From: CAWAVN01 sp963844315
GTDB taxonomy: Bacteria; Planctomycetota; Planctomycetia; Planctomycetales; Planctomycetaceae
NCBI GenBank assembly: GCA_963844315.1
Contig: CAWJOC010000023.1
Location: forward strand, 248,001 to 312,000
DNA: 64,000 bases
Reading direction: 5' to 3'
The position numbers and the translations under genes are program-made. Below, in pieces: positions 38,401 to 49,510 of the stretch (its first letter is position 1; every line of letters begins with the position of its first letter). A model generated the notes under the pieces. That model did no database searches and was not told where the DNA came from. It was given only the letters and a program-made list of their open reading frames with translations.

Positions 38401-38447
38401 TTGACAATCATGGACAATTTGTCTATTTTAATCATAGACATCATGTC
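38401..38447 (+). promoter_or_regulatory. Sigma-70-like promoter with two BlaI-type operators
   Basis: TTGACA at 38401-38406, a 17-base spacer and TATTTT at 38424-38429 form a good promoter in front of the blaI-like gene. Two dyads with central base, GACAATTTGTC (38413-38423) and GACATCATGTC (38437-38447), have centres 24 bases apart; one overlaps the spacer next to the -10 box, the other lies near the expected start site. BlaI/MecI repressors bind dyads of this kind (TACA/TGTA-type), so autoregulation of the blaI-M56 operon is inferred. Confidence 0.72.
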
Positions 38448-38468
38448 AATGAATAGGGTTAGTAGTCC

Positions 38469-38846
38469 ATGGCGAAAAAGAATTCTCACATCACCGATGC
38501 CGAATTGGACGTTCTCAAAGCGCTTTGGGACGCTCCAGGCGTTACGATCCGCGAACTGACGGTTTCGCTCTACGGCGAACCCACGACCTCCCACATTGGA
38601 ACCGTGCAAAAGCTCATCCAGCGATTGGAAGCCAAAAAACTCATCCGGCGCGACCGCAGCGAATTTGCCCATACGTTTTCCGCCCGGGTTTCACAAACCG
38701 ACGTTGCGGGAATGCAACTGGATGAACTCGCCCGAAAGGTCACTGGCGGATCGCTCATGCCGTTTATCAGCCATCTTGTGCAAGGCCGGCGGTTGAGCCA
38801 AAAGGAAAAGGCGGAGATTCGCAAACTCTTAGGCGAGGGGGACTGA
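38469..38846 (+). CDS. BlaI/MecI/CopY-family repressor
   Basis: 125-residue winged-helix repressor. N-terminal DNA-binding part HITDAELDVLKALWDAPGVTIREL, TTSHIGTVQKLIQRLEAKKLIRRDRSEFAHTFSARVS; C-terminal dimerisation part LDELARKVTGGSLMPFISHLVQ. In the classical system the linked M56 membrane protease is activated by a signal and leads to cleavage of the repressor. The M56 gene starts five bases after the stop, so they form an operon. The promoter in front carries dyads suited to this protein. Beta-lactam resistance is not implied, since no beta-lactamase or PBP is nearby. Confidence 0.93.
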   Translation: MAKKNSHITDAELDVLKALWDAPGVTIRELTVSLYGEPTTSHIGTVQKLIQRLEAKKLIRRDRSEFAHTFSARVSQTDVAGMQLDELARKVTGGSLMPFISHLVQGRRLSQKEKAEIRKLLGEGD

Positions 38847-38851
38847 CCAAC

Positions 38852-40938
38852 ATGGATGCATTCCTGTCGTGGGTGGTTTCCAACGTGGTGCTGGCGGGTC
38901 TGCTCGCGGCCGTTGCATTCTTGGCCGGTCGATGGTTTCGGAATCCCCATCTCGTCCACGGGCTGTGGCTCTTGGTGCTTGTCAAACTCGTAACGCCTCC
39001 CGTGTATGTTTTGGAGACATCCTGGTTCCGGGAACCGCAATCGGCTTCCGACAACAAAGCTCCATCGACGGAAAAGGAAGTCGCGACGAGACCCGAGCAT
39101 CCTATCGAACCAACAATGACGGAAGCCGACGTTTTATCACAGCTTCCCCCCGAAACTCATTTCGATGAAGTTCGAGAGGAAACCCCATTTCCGGCGAACC
39201 GCATTGACCACGAACCCCAATCCAGCCCTGCTTCAATCCCAATCGGACTTCCGCAGGTGCTTGTTTTGGTTTGGATTATTGGGGCGTTTGTTTGTGGCGG
39301 GCTGGTGATTTTGCGTTGCAGGCGGTTTCGCAGATTATTGGTGTTGGCGACCCCTGCGGAGGAATTCCTGAAAGCGGAAGTTCTTCGATTGTCGATGCGA
39401 ATGGGACTCAAGAGCAGCCCGGCCATCGACTTGATTGACGCTCAGATTCCTCCCTTGGTTTGGGGCATCTTTGGGCGGCCTCGGATTTTGCTGCCCCAAA
39501 AGCTCATGGGCGGCCTCTCCCCTGAGCAACGGCAAACGGTGTTGGCCCATGAGCTGGCTCACATTCGGCGAAAGGATCATCTCGTCCGCTGGCTCGAGGT
39601 TTGCGTCCTCGTGCTCTTCTGGTGGTATCCCATCGCGTGGTGGGCCAGCCGGGAATTGCGCCGGGCGGAAGAGGAATGTTGTGATGCTTTGGTGATTTGG
39701 GCGCTGCCCGAATCCCGGCAGACTTATGCCCTGGCCCTTTGTGAAACAATCGACTTTCTCGTGGAAACCCCACTCCCGATCCCCAAACTTGTGGGCGGCA
39801 CGTCTGGGTAGCCCACCTCTCAAACGGAGAATCGAAATGATTATGAAACAAAACGTCCATCATAAAATGTCCTGGAAAGCCTGGTCGGCCATGCTTTTGG
39901 TCGCGGCGATTGCGCTGCCGGTCGTGGCCCAAAACTCGGCTCCGGAAAAGCCGGGACAAAGCGAGGAACCAAAAGCCAATGCACCCAAGGCGTCTTCCAA
40001 CCTGCCCGGCGAAGACGAAGAGACAAGACCCGTCGAATCCCAAGCCGCAGGAAACTGGCGACGATCCCAATTTGCAATCTCTGCCCCAAAACCTTCCCGA
40101 CACTCTCCAAGTCGCACCGGCAAGTGCGAGCGCGAACTTGAAGCCCTCTTCGGACCTGAGGATTTCTTCGCTGCATTCCGGCACGATCGTGAACGTCCTC
40201 GTTGCCGAAGGCGATCTGGTGAAAAGCGGCCAGATCTTGATGGAGATCCAAAACACCGAAATGGAAATTCGCCACCAGGAGGTGCTGGGCGAATTGAGTG
40301 TCGGGCAGGAGAAGATCAAGACGGCGGACCTGGCCATCCGCCAGGCGGCAGCGAACTTGGAGTTGGCGAAGGCGGAGTACGAGCGCGTCGAAAAGTTACG
40401 TGAGAAAGGCGCGATTTCCCAATCCGAGGCACGGCTGAAAAAATCGGCCGTGGAGAGCGGCTCAACTCAAATTGCAACAGGCCGAACTGGAAGAGAGAGC
40501 GTTGGAGCTGGAATTCTCAGCTTTGCAAAAGCGCGCGGAATTGGCCGCCCGGCTTGTTAAGGAACTTGTCATCAAGGCCCCGGCGGATGGCGTGGTCCTG
40601 GAACTTGAAGCGAAGGCCGGCGAATTGGTCAAGGCCAATGATGTGGTGGCCCGCATCGTCAGCGCTATCCCCGCTCATGGCCGAATCGTCTGTGTCAAGA
40701 CCCGGAAGGATTGCTCGGACAGACGGTAGTCGTTGGAGTGAGCTCGTCCAAAAACAAGACTCACGAGTTCCCCGCGAAGGTCACGTTTGTTTCGCCCATC
40801 GTTGAACCCGTGACCGGGGCGGTTCGCATCCGTTGTTTGTTCAAGAATGCCGGTCCCGACGGCCAGCCTTTGGTCCGACCGGGCCAAAGGGCGTTCGTGC
40901 ATACTCCCTGTGAATCGCGACGAAGCCAAGACCATTAA
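38852..40938 (+). CDS. M56 (BlaR1-like) membrane protease fused to HlyD-like adaptor (4 frameshifts)
   Basis: N-terminal part: membrane segments VVLAGLLAAVAFLAG and GLWLLVLVKLV, a linker, LVWIIGAFVCGGLVIL, then the zinc site LAHELAHIRRKDHLVRWLEV with downstream RAEEECCDALV, as in BlaR1/M56. After a break near 39798 the M56-typical PPLKRRIEMIMKQN and last TM (WSAMLLVAAIALPVVAQ) follow. The part after about 40140 is an HlyD/RND periplasmic adaptor: half-lipoyl GTIVNVLVAEGDLVKSGQIL, coiled-coil hairpin, second half-lipoyl IKAPADGVVLELEAKAGELV, barrel VSPIVEPVTGAVRI and LVRPGQRAFV. Breaks near 40055, 40457 and 40690 make the join uncertain. An ATG at 39838 with a good GGAG could start a separate gene, so fusion is likely but not proven. 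Probably a signal-responsive sensor. Confidence 0.72.
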
Positions 40939-43071
40939 GAATTGAGGGGCATCGAGCGGATCCGTTTTCCCGTCGCATCCGCTACGGCGTTGGCGATGGC
41001 GGGGGCAATCGCGATGATCGGGGTTTCGCCCGCTCCCAGGGAGGGCAGGTCCTTGCGGTTTAAGAGTTCCACTTCGATTTCGGGAACGTCCGCCATGCGG
41101 GGAACCTGATACTCGGAAAAGCGGGGATTGGTCACTTTGCCATCTTGGAACCGCACTTCTTCCGACATCGCGCCGCCCAGTCCCATGATGATGCACCCGA
41201 CGACTTGCGATTTGAGGTTCTCTGGATTCTGGATCGCTCCGCATTCGAACGCCTGACAAACCGAAAGCACGCGAATGCGGTTTTCGATCATTTCGACCTC
41301 CACGCAAGCCGCCGTGAACGAGCCTTTCTCCGTTCCGCAGGCCAGGCCCATTCCATGTCCGGGGCGTTTGTTCTTTCGTTTTTCGTTCCAGCCGAACCGC
41401 TTTGCCGCCGCGCTCAATACGTCCGAAAGCCGGTCCTTCGGCAAGTGTTTGAGGCGAAATTCCAAGGGGTCGATCTTGGCGAGCGCCGCCAGTTCATCCA
41501 TCGCGGATTCCCTGGCGAACGTGTTGGCCGTGGAGGCCAAGGCCCGGTAAGAGCCTTGCCGAAGCGGAGAGTTTGCGGACAGAAACCGCGTTCTGCCATG
41601 CGATGAGCGATAGGGACTTTCGATGGCCGAACCGCCGGAGTTATAGTTGGCGAAGTCCCAGGTGTGCAGGTGGCCGTCTTCATCCAAACCCGCCCGGACT
41701 TCGATCACTCCTGCGGGGCGAAAATACGCCCAGGTGAATTCCTCTTCGCGCGACCAGCGGAGCGAGACCGGGCGGAGAGCGGCTTTGGCCAATCGAGCGG
41801 CTTCGACGGCGGCTTCTCCGGTGTGCTTCCCGCCAAACCCGCCGCCGGTGTCCGGGACAATCACCCGCACTTTTTCGCCCGGCAAACGGAACACTTCGGT
41901 CAGTTCGCTTTGCACGCGGGAGGGTTGCTGCGAACCGGTCCATACCGTGAGAGAACCTTCCTGCCATTCCGCAACGGCGGCGCGCGGCTCCATTGGGGCG
42001 TGTTGGATGTAAGCGATCGTGTAAGTGTTTTCGATGGTCTTTGTGGCATCCTGAATCGCTTCGGCGCCACGTCCCCAAGTATTGGCCCGCCCGCCGCCTT
42101 CCGCCGTGCGTTTGAGATGCTCGAACAAGTCCGCGGACGATGGCTGAGGAGCAGAGCGCCACTTAGCCGTCTTCGCAAGAGCCTCAATCGCCTTGGCCGC
42201 CTGCCAGGACGTGGGCGCAGCGCAGCCGATGAACTCCCCATCGCGAACGAGGGTCAGATCCTTTTGATCCTTGACGACCGTTTCATCAATGGACTCAAGC
42301 TTCGCTCCATAGGCCGGCGGGCGCAGCACTTTGCCATAGAGCATGCCGGGACGAATGACATCGGAAGGATATTTTGCTTTTCCGGTGACGACAGCCTCGC
42401 CCGTGGTTTTGGGAACGGACGTGCCCAGGATTTTCCAGTCCTCGACCCGGACCATCACGTCCCCATTGGAAGCGGCTTGCTTCAATTGAGCGGGCAACGT
42501 TTCGGACTTAGCCAATTCCGCCAGTTTGAGTTGTTTGCCGGCATTGGCGGCTTGAAAAGTCCCATCCTGAAACGTCACGAGGCGGCTCTCGGTTTTCAAT
42601 TGCTCGGCGGCCAACTTGATTAAAAGTTCCCGCGCCTCCCGCCGCTGCTGCCCGGATGCTGGGCACGGTGGAAGGCGTGGTCCGGCTGCCGGCCGTTCCG
42701 CCATCGTCGGGGCAGAGTTTCGTGTCGGCCATCACGACTTCAATCTGATCGATGGGCAGCCGAAGTTCCTCCGCGACCGCTTGCGTGATCTGCGTCCGCG
42801 AACCTTGGCCGACTTCGACTTTGCTCGTGAACACGGTGACGATGCCGTTTTCTCCAACGTGAAACCGCTCCGAGAGCGGCGTGCTGCGGGAACTTCGCTG
42901 CCCGCGCCGCCTTTGAGCCTGCCCGCTTTTGACAGTGGCCGCGATCACAAATCCCGCCGAGACGATCTGCACGAACTCGCGGCGGTTGGGATCGAACTGA
43001 TAGGCCGGGCGTTCCCTTTGCTCATAGCGTTCGACTTCGATCAATTCATTTTCCAAAGGATCGGTGGTCAT
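40935..43071 (-). CDS. Molybdenum hydroxylase large subunit (IorB/CoxL-like, frameshifted)
   Basis: Xanthine dehydrogenase/isoquinoline 1-oxidoreductase family beta subunit, about 710 residues. Twin-arginine signal FDPNRREFVQIVSAGFVIAA. Mo-cofactor binding and catalytic motifs: VEVGQGSRTQITQAVAEEL, PDDGGTAGSRTT, DTGGGFGGKHTGE, LRWSREEEFTWAYFRP, FECGAIQNPENLKSQVVG and GAGETPIIAIAPAIANAV, which carries the base-like Glu of the family. At a CCC (about 42638-42640) one extra base splits it; removing it links SIRAAAA to ARELLIKLAAEQ. Two-subunit enzymes of this type lack a FAD subunit and donate electrons to a cytochrome. The 2Fe-2S subunit gene lies upstream, 68 bases away. Substrate unknown (aldehyde or N-heterocycle). 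Confidence 0.88.
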
Positions 43072-43139
43072 GATTCGATCTCCTATGTCCCACGCGGAGG
43101 ATTCTGGCCATTGAAAGAAAACCGCTTGTTGTCGGACAA

Positions 43140-43604
43140 TCAGGCTGTGCGGCAAGCGGTCTCCACCGCCGCGAGGATGTTTGGGTAATTGCAGCACCGG
43201 CAGAGATTGCCGTTCATGGCTTCGATAATCTCTTGCCGCGAGGGCTTGGGTTTCTCGTTGAGAAGTCCCGCCGCCCGCATGATCTGGCCGGGCACGCAAT
43301 ACCCGCATTGCATGGCTTGGTGTTCGAGGAACGCCTCTTGGATGGCATGCAGTTTTCCATTGCTCGCCAGGCCCTCAATGGTCTGAATCTCTTGCCCCGC
43401 CACTTCCGAAACCGCGGTGATGCAAGCCTGGGTCGCTTTGCCCTCGACCAGCACGGTGCAGGCTCCGCACTCGCCTTCGCCGCAACCGTACTTGGTTCCG
43501 GTCAACTGCAAATCTTCCCGGAGCACATCGAGCAAAGGCCGGTCCTCGTCCGTCTCGATTTGCCGCTCTTGGCCATTGACGATGAAACGAATGGTCTTAG
43601 GCAT
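43140..43604 (-). CDS. 2Fe-2S subunit of molybdenum hydroxylase
   Basis: 154-residue small subunit (IorA/CoxS type) carrying two iron-sulfur clusters. Plant-type ferredoxin domain with GTKYGCGEGECGACTVLVEG (C-x4-C-x2-C), Cys at QACITAV, and the C-terminal helical domain with MQCGYCVPGQIM and NGNLCRCCNYPNIL. The last motif has an extra Cys (C-R-C-C-N-Y) where most family members have C-R-C-x-x-Y. Upstream of and probably co-transcribed with the large subunit. Intact; cytoplasmic at synthesis, probably exported with the Tat-tagged large subunit. Confidence 0.95.
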   Translation of the reverse strand: MPKTIRFIVNGQERQIETDEDRPLLDVLREDLQLTGTKYGCGEGECGACTVLVEGKATQACITAVSEVAGQEIQTIEGLASNGKLHAIQEAFLEHQAMQCGYCVPGQIMRAAGLLNEKPKPSRQEIIEAMNGNLCRCCNYPNILAAVETACRTA

Positions 43605-43640
43605 CGCCTTACCTCCCTTGAGAAGCCATTGATGTGGGTC

Positions 43641-43898
43641 TCATGCCTGTAATTCTACCCGATTTGGAGGATTTCCACAGGACCCGACCTGCAATTGCGG
43701 CGGCGTTTTCGGTTGAGGCGGTACTGTCGTCAACTCCCCATTGGGCAGTTCGTAGTGCAGGATGCCGTTGATGGAGTACACGTTCGCCACCCCCAAACGG
43801 CGGCTTTCCTCTTGGGCTTTCGCGACGGCGATTTGGAAGATTCGGTTCATTTCCATCAGCTTCTGAATTGTCCGAAGGTCTAATGAATCTTCAGTCAT
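43641..43898 (-). CDS. Small conserved-looking hypothetical protein
   Basis: 85 residues. Helical N-terminus (SLDLRTIQKLMEMNRIFQIAVAKAQEESRRLG) followed by VANVYSINGILHYELPNGELT and a Pro-rich tail. The A-x3-E-x-R-R-L-G then N-V-Y-S-x-N-G-x-L-x-Y-E-L-P-N-G pattern looks like a real small domain rather than chance. It lies 36 bases upstream of the 2Fe-2S gene and 30 downstream of floA, on the same strand. Function not known. Confidence 0.6.
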   Translation of the reverse strand: MTEDSLDLRTIQKLMEMNRIFQIAVAKAQEESRRLGVANVYSINGILHYELPNGELTTVPPQPKTPPQLQVGSCGNPPNRVELQA

Positions 43899-43928
43899 TG
43901 GATGCGCGATCTATCAAGCGTTTAAGTC

Positions 43929-44886
43929 CTATGTCACCCCGTTTTGTTTTTGGCGGCGTCTTTTGCCGCCCAGGTTTCCGGCGCGGAAGGCGTCGGCGGC
44001 GGCTTTGGGGATTTCGGCTTCGGCTAAAACGACCAGGGCGCGGTTCTCCTGGGTCTTGGCTAGCATTTCCTGTTCGACGGCGACGGCGGCGGCGCGGCGT
44101 TCCTCGGCGTGGGCACGAGCCACGCGCACGTCGGCTTCGGCCTGATCGACCAAAAGCCTCGCCCCCACGTTTTCGCCCACGGTGATGTCGGCGATGTCGA
44201 TGGACACGATCTCGAACGCGGTTTGCGAATCGAGGCCGCGCTCCAGGACCCGCCGCGAAATCACCATTGGGTTGGAAAGCACATCGGAATGGGTTTCGGA
44301 CGAACCGATGGCCGAGACAATCCCTTCGCCCACGCGGGCGATCACGGTTTCCTCCCCGGCTCCGCCGACCAGTTGCTCCAGGTTCGAGCGGACCGTGACG
44401 CGGGCTTGCACCTTGAGTTGAATGCCGTTTTTGGCGATGGCATCCAGAAACGTTTTGCCCGGCGGCACGCGGGGGTCGGGGCAATCGATCACGCGGGGGT
44501 CCACACTCATGCGGACGGCTTCCAGAATGTCCCGCCCGGCGAGGTCAATGGCCGAGGCGGTGTTCCACGTCAAGGGAATGTCCGCGCGGTGGGCGATAAT
44601 CATGGCTTGCACGCACCGCCGGACGTTTCCGCCGGAGAGGTAGTGCACTCCAATTCCTGGCTGGTGATCGCCGTGATGCCCGCTTGGACCGCCATGATTT
44701 TGCACTCGACGATCACGCGGGGGTTGACTTTCCGCAGCGACATCATCACCAGCGTGGGAAATCCAATCCGTGCCCGCGTGACGAATGCGCGAAACCAGAG
44801 GCTGAAGTACGCGCCAGCGCCACGACCAAAACGAGAAGGATGATCCCGCCGAGCACCAGGCCCACGATGAGGATCGGATTATCCAT
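43929..44886 (-). CDS. floA: Flotillin-like protein FloA (SPFH, frameshifted)
   Basis: UPF0365/FloA family membrane-microdomain scaffold, about 318 residues. N-terminal hairpin membrane anchor MDNPILIVGLVLGGIILLVLVVALA, then YFSLWFRAFVTRARIGFPTLVMMSLRKVNP. SPFH domain: IDLAGRDILEAVRMSVDPRVI, KNGIQLKVQARVTVRSNLEQLVGGAGEETVIARVGEGI, FEIVSIDIADITVGENVGARL, then the Ala/Glu-rich coiled coil and PKAAADAFRAGNLG. The usual tail after GNLG (MDYY-like) is replaced by GKRRRQKQNGVT, perhaps another indel. The frame breaks near 44811 (one G missing, ALARYFSLW) and near 44650 (one G missing, QELEVHYLSGGNV). No nfeD neighbour is seen. Confidence 0.87.
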
Positions 44887-45575
44887 GGCCAAGCTGCCTT
44901 TGCATACGAGGAATTCTGATGGGACTAGCACATCCCAAAGGATTAAGAGGAGGAACTTAGCGAAAGGGTTTCTGAGTCTCCTAAGCCTCAATTCCTCCTT
45001 CCCAACTGTCTGAAACCTACCATTGGGATGCCTGGATGTTCAAGGGGGTCGATGCCGGTCATATTCGGAATCGCCCGCCCGCGGTTTGGCTTTCTGTTCA
45101 TTTGCCTAGAATTTTAGGGGATTTCCGGGCTGCTTTTTTGGGTTGGTCGCGAAATGGGCAGGACCGGCGTTTTCGCTTCTTCCCACAGAAGACTCCCCAG
45201 TTTTCGCGGCTTTTCCGGTTGTGACAGAACATTGATATTGCCACACCCTCGAAACTTGCGATAATTCTAATGCTCACCTAAACCGGGATGACATCTGCGG
45301 AGGATGCCATCCAAAAAATTTCCCGCACCACCCTGGTGGGGGAAAAATCGTTCCCACATTTTTTACAATTCGGTATCAGACCATGGATGGTCCCCCACCA
45401 CCTCGCTTACCGGCGTCCACTTTTTTCGTGGCTCGGTAAGGCCGAGGGCGTTCACCCTGCGCCATGAGGGATTTTCAATTCCCGCACCCAGGGCTTGAAC
45501 CAAGGCCGGCTTTTCCGGTTCCTTTTTGAGGGGGACATCCAAGGGTTTCATTTCAAAGGGGAAGGATATAGTTCC
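44887..45575. other. Intergenic leader region upstream of prkA
   Basis: About 690 bases without a supported gene between divergent floA and prkA. A candidate promoter lies at 45238-45265, leaving an untranslated leader of about 300 bases. It contains short self-complementary pieces, such as CCACCCTGGTGG near 45329 and CCATGGATGG near 45382. The frame from 45495 into prkA is open, but the family N-terminus argues for ATG 45576. Confidence 0.5.
45238..45265 (+). promoter_or_regulatory. Candidate promoter for the prkA operon
   Basis: TTGCCA at 45238-45243, a 16-base spacer and GATAAT at 45260-45265. Reasonable match to a sigma-70 promoter; position is about 310 bases before prkA. Confidence 0.4.
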
Positions 45576-47628
<2,053 letters not shown>

Positions 47629-47703
47629 ACGACCACACTCGCCTTCACAACGGATTAACGACAATTAGAGGAGCCGACCACCCGCGAAAGCAGGACAACT
47701 CCC

Positions 47704-48354
47704 GTGACCACCGAAATTGAACTCCAAGACACCACCGTGAAATCCCGAAAGGGGACACCCACCTGGGAGATCGCGCACCTGTATCCTCCGCAGGGAGGGT
47801 GGAGCGAGGCAGAGTATCTCGCTTTGCAGACGAACCAGTTGATCGAACTCTGTGATGGTTGTCTGGAGTTTCTTCCGATGCCGACAATCTATCACCAAAT
47901 GTTGGTCATGTTTGTTTGTGAACGTCTTCGGCAATGGCTGCTCGACCAGGAACTCGAAGGAACGGTACTCCCCGCACCGTTAAGAGTTCGCACAGTTAAG
48001 GACACCATTCGTGAACCGGATGTGGTCTTTCTGAAGCCGGAACGAATCAAAAACATTCACAAGCCGCCGGACGGGGCGGATTTGGTGGTGGAAGTTGTCA
48101 GTCCTGGCGTGGAGTCCCGCGAGCGGGATTTGGCAACGAAACGCAAGGAATACGCCCGCGCGGGGATCGGCGAATATTGGATCATTGATCCGGAACAGGA
48201 AACCGTCACCGTGCTGGCTTTGGACGGCGAAACCTACCGCGAGCACGGAGCCTTCCGCAAAGGCCAAACGGCGGACTGGGTACTCATTCCGGGTTTCGCT
48301 TTGGACGTGTCGGCCCTCTTTTCCGTGGGCCAATCGGGAGAGAAAACGATATGA
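47704..48354 (+). CDS. Uma2-family endonuclease (DUF820)
   Basis: 216-residue Uma2 protein of the PD-(D/E)XK nuclease fold, common in cyanobacteria and planctomycetes. Features: WSEAEYLALQTNQLIELCDG, YHQMLVMFVCERL, IREPDVVFLKP, then ADLVVEVVSPGVESRERDLATKRKEYARAGIGEYWIIDPE, with E of V-E-V-V and K of T-K-R-K as likely catalytic residues. Start GTG 47704. It lies 75 bases after prkA and its TGA overlaps the yeaH ATG as ATGA, so it is translationally coupled to yeaH. In most genomes prkA and yeaH are directly adjacent. Intact; target unknown. Confidence 0.9.
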   Translation: MTTEIELQDTTVKSRKGTPTWEIAHLYPPQGGWSEAEYLALQTNQLIELCDGCLEFLPMPTIYHQMLVMFVCERLRQWLLDQELEGTVLPAPLRVRTVKDTIREPDVVFLKPERIKNIHKPPDGADLVVEVVSPGVESRERDLATKRKEYARAGIGEYWIIDPEQETVTVLALDGETYREHGAFRKGQTADWVLIPGFALDVSALFSVGQSGEKTI

Positions 48355-49457
48355 CCCGCAGCATCCACCGCGATACCCAACGCTTCAAGCAAATTGTGCG
48401 CGGCAAGGTCCGCCAGAACCTTAGGAAATACGTGACCCACGGCGAAATGCTGGGCCGGAAGGGCCGGGAACTGGTCAGCATCCCGGTTCCCAACGTGGAG
48501 ATTCCGCATTTCCGCCATGGCCAAAAGGGTTCCGGCGGCGTGGGCCAAGGCGATGGCAAAGAAGGCCAGCCGATTGGCCGGGGCCAACAGGATGGCGATG
48601 GCACGGGCCAGGCGGGCGATCAACCCGCCGGCCACATCCGCGAAGTCGAAGTCACCCTCGACGAACTCGCCGAAATGCTGGGCGAGGCCTTGGAACTGCC
48701 CAACATCGAACCCAAAGGCAAAAACGCCATCAGCAGCAAAAAGGACAAATACACCAGCATTCGCCAAACCGGGCCTGACTCATTAAGGCATTTTAAGCGG
48801 ACCTATAAGCGGGCCCTCCGCCGCCAAATCACGTCCAATCAGTATGACCCCAAAAACCCAGTCATCATTCCCACGCCGGAGGATGAAAGGTTCCGAAGTT
48901 GGAAGACCGTCGAGCAACCGGAAACGAACGCGGCCATCATCTATATGATGGATGTTTCCGGTTCCATGACCGACGAGCAAAAAGAAATCGTCCGCATCGA
49001 AGCCTTCTGGATTGATACCTGGCTGCAAAAACAATACGACGGCGTCCAACGCCGCTATATCATCCACGACGCCGTCGCCCGCGAAGTGGATGAAGACACC
49101 TTTTACCGCACCAGGGAAAGCGGGGGCACGCGGATATCCTCGGCCTATCGCGCCGCGGTGAAAATCATCGAGCGCGACTTTCCGCCCGAAGAGTGGAACA
49201 TTTATTGCTTCCAATTTTCCGACGGCGACAACTGGGGCGAAGACAGCGACGCCTGTTTGAAACTCCTCAAGGAAAATCTCCTGCCCATCAGCAACCTGTT
49301 TTGCTACGGCCAGGTGGAAAGCCCTTACGGTTCCGGCGATTTTATCCGCGACCTCACCAGAATCCAAAACAACTGGGAGAACCTCATTCTCTCGGAAATC
49401 GAAAACAAAGATGCGATCTATGATTCGATCAAGGAATTCCTAGGAACCGGACGGTAA
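48351..49457 (+). CDS. yeaH: YeaH/YhbH family protein (DUF444, VWA-like)
   Basis: 368 residues. N-terminal DTQRFKQIVRGKVRQNLRKYV, a Gly/Gln-rich linker (GSGGVGQGDGKEGQPIGRGQ), VEVTLDELAEMLGEALELPNIEPKG, and the VWA-like domain with a perfect MIDAS-type start MMDVSGSMTDEQKEIV, followed by ESGGTRISSAYRAA and FQFSDGDNWGEDS. Works with PrkA and SpoVR in stress and stationary-phase physiology; no enzyme activity is established. ATG at 48351 overlaps the stop of the Uma2 gene. Intact, full length. Confidence 0.96.
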   Translation: MTRSIHRDTQRFKQIVRGKVRQNLRKYVTHGEMLGRKGRELVSIPVPNVEIPHFRHGQKGSGGVGQGDGKEGQPIGRGQQDGDGTGQAGDQPAGHIREVEVTLDELAEMLGEALELPNIEPKGKNAISSKKDKYTSIRQTGPDSLRHFKRTYKRALRRQITSNQYDPKNPVIIPTPEDERFRSWKTVEQPETNAAIIYMMDVSGSMTDEQKEIVRIEAFWIDTWLQKQYDGVQRRYIIHDAVAREVDEDTFYRTRESGGTRISSAYRAAVKIIERDFPPEEWNIYCFQFSDGDNWGEDSDACLKLLKENLLPISNLFCYGQVESPYGSGDFIRDLTRIQNNWENLILSEIENKDAIYDSIKEFLGTGR

Positions 49458-49510
49458 CACCAAACCTCAGTCACACTGCAGGAATAGAACCAACGGATAG
49501 ATAGCTCACT

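Noticed and set aside
38469..40938. Beta-lactam resistance locus
   Set aside because: BlaI and M56 proteins are general regulators in planctomycetes; no beta-lactamase or PBP gene is in the window.
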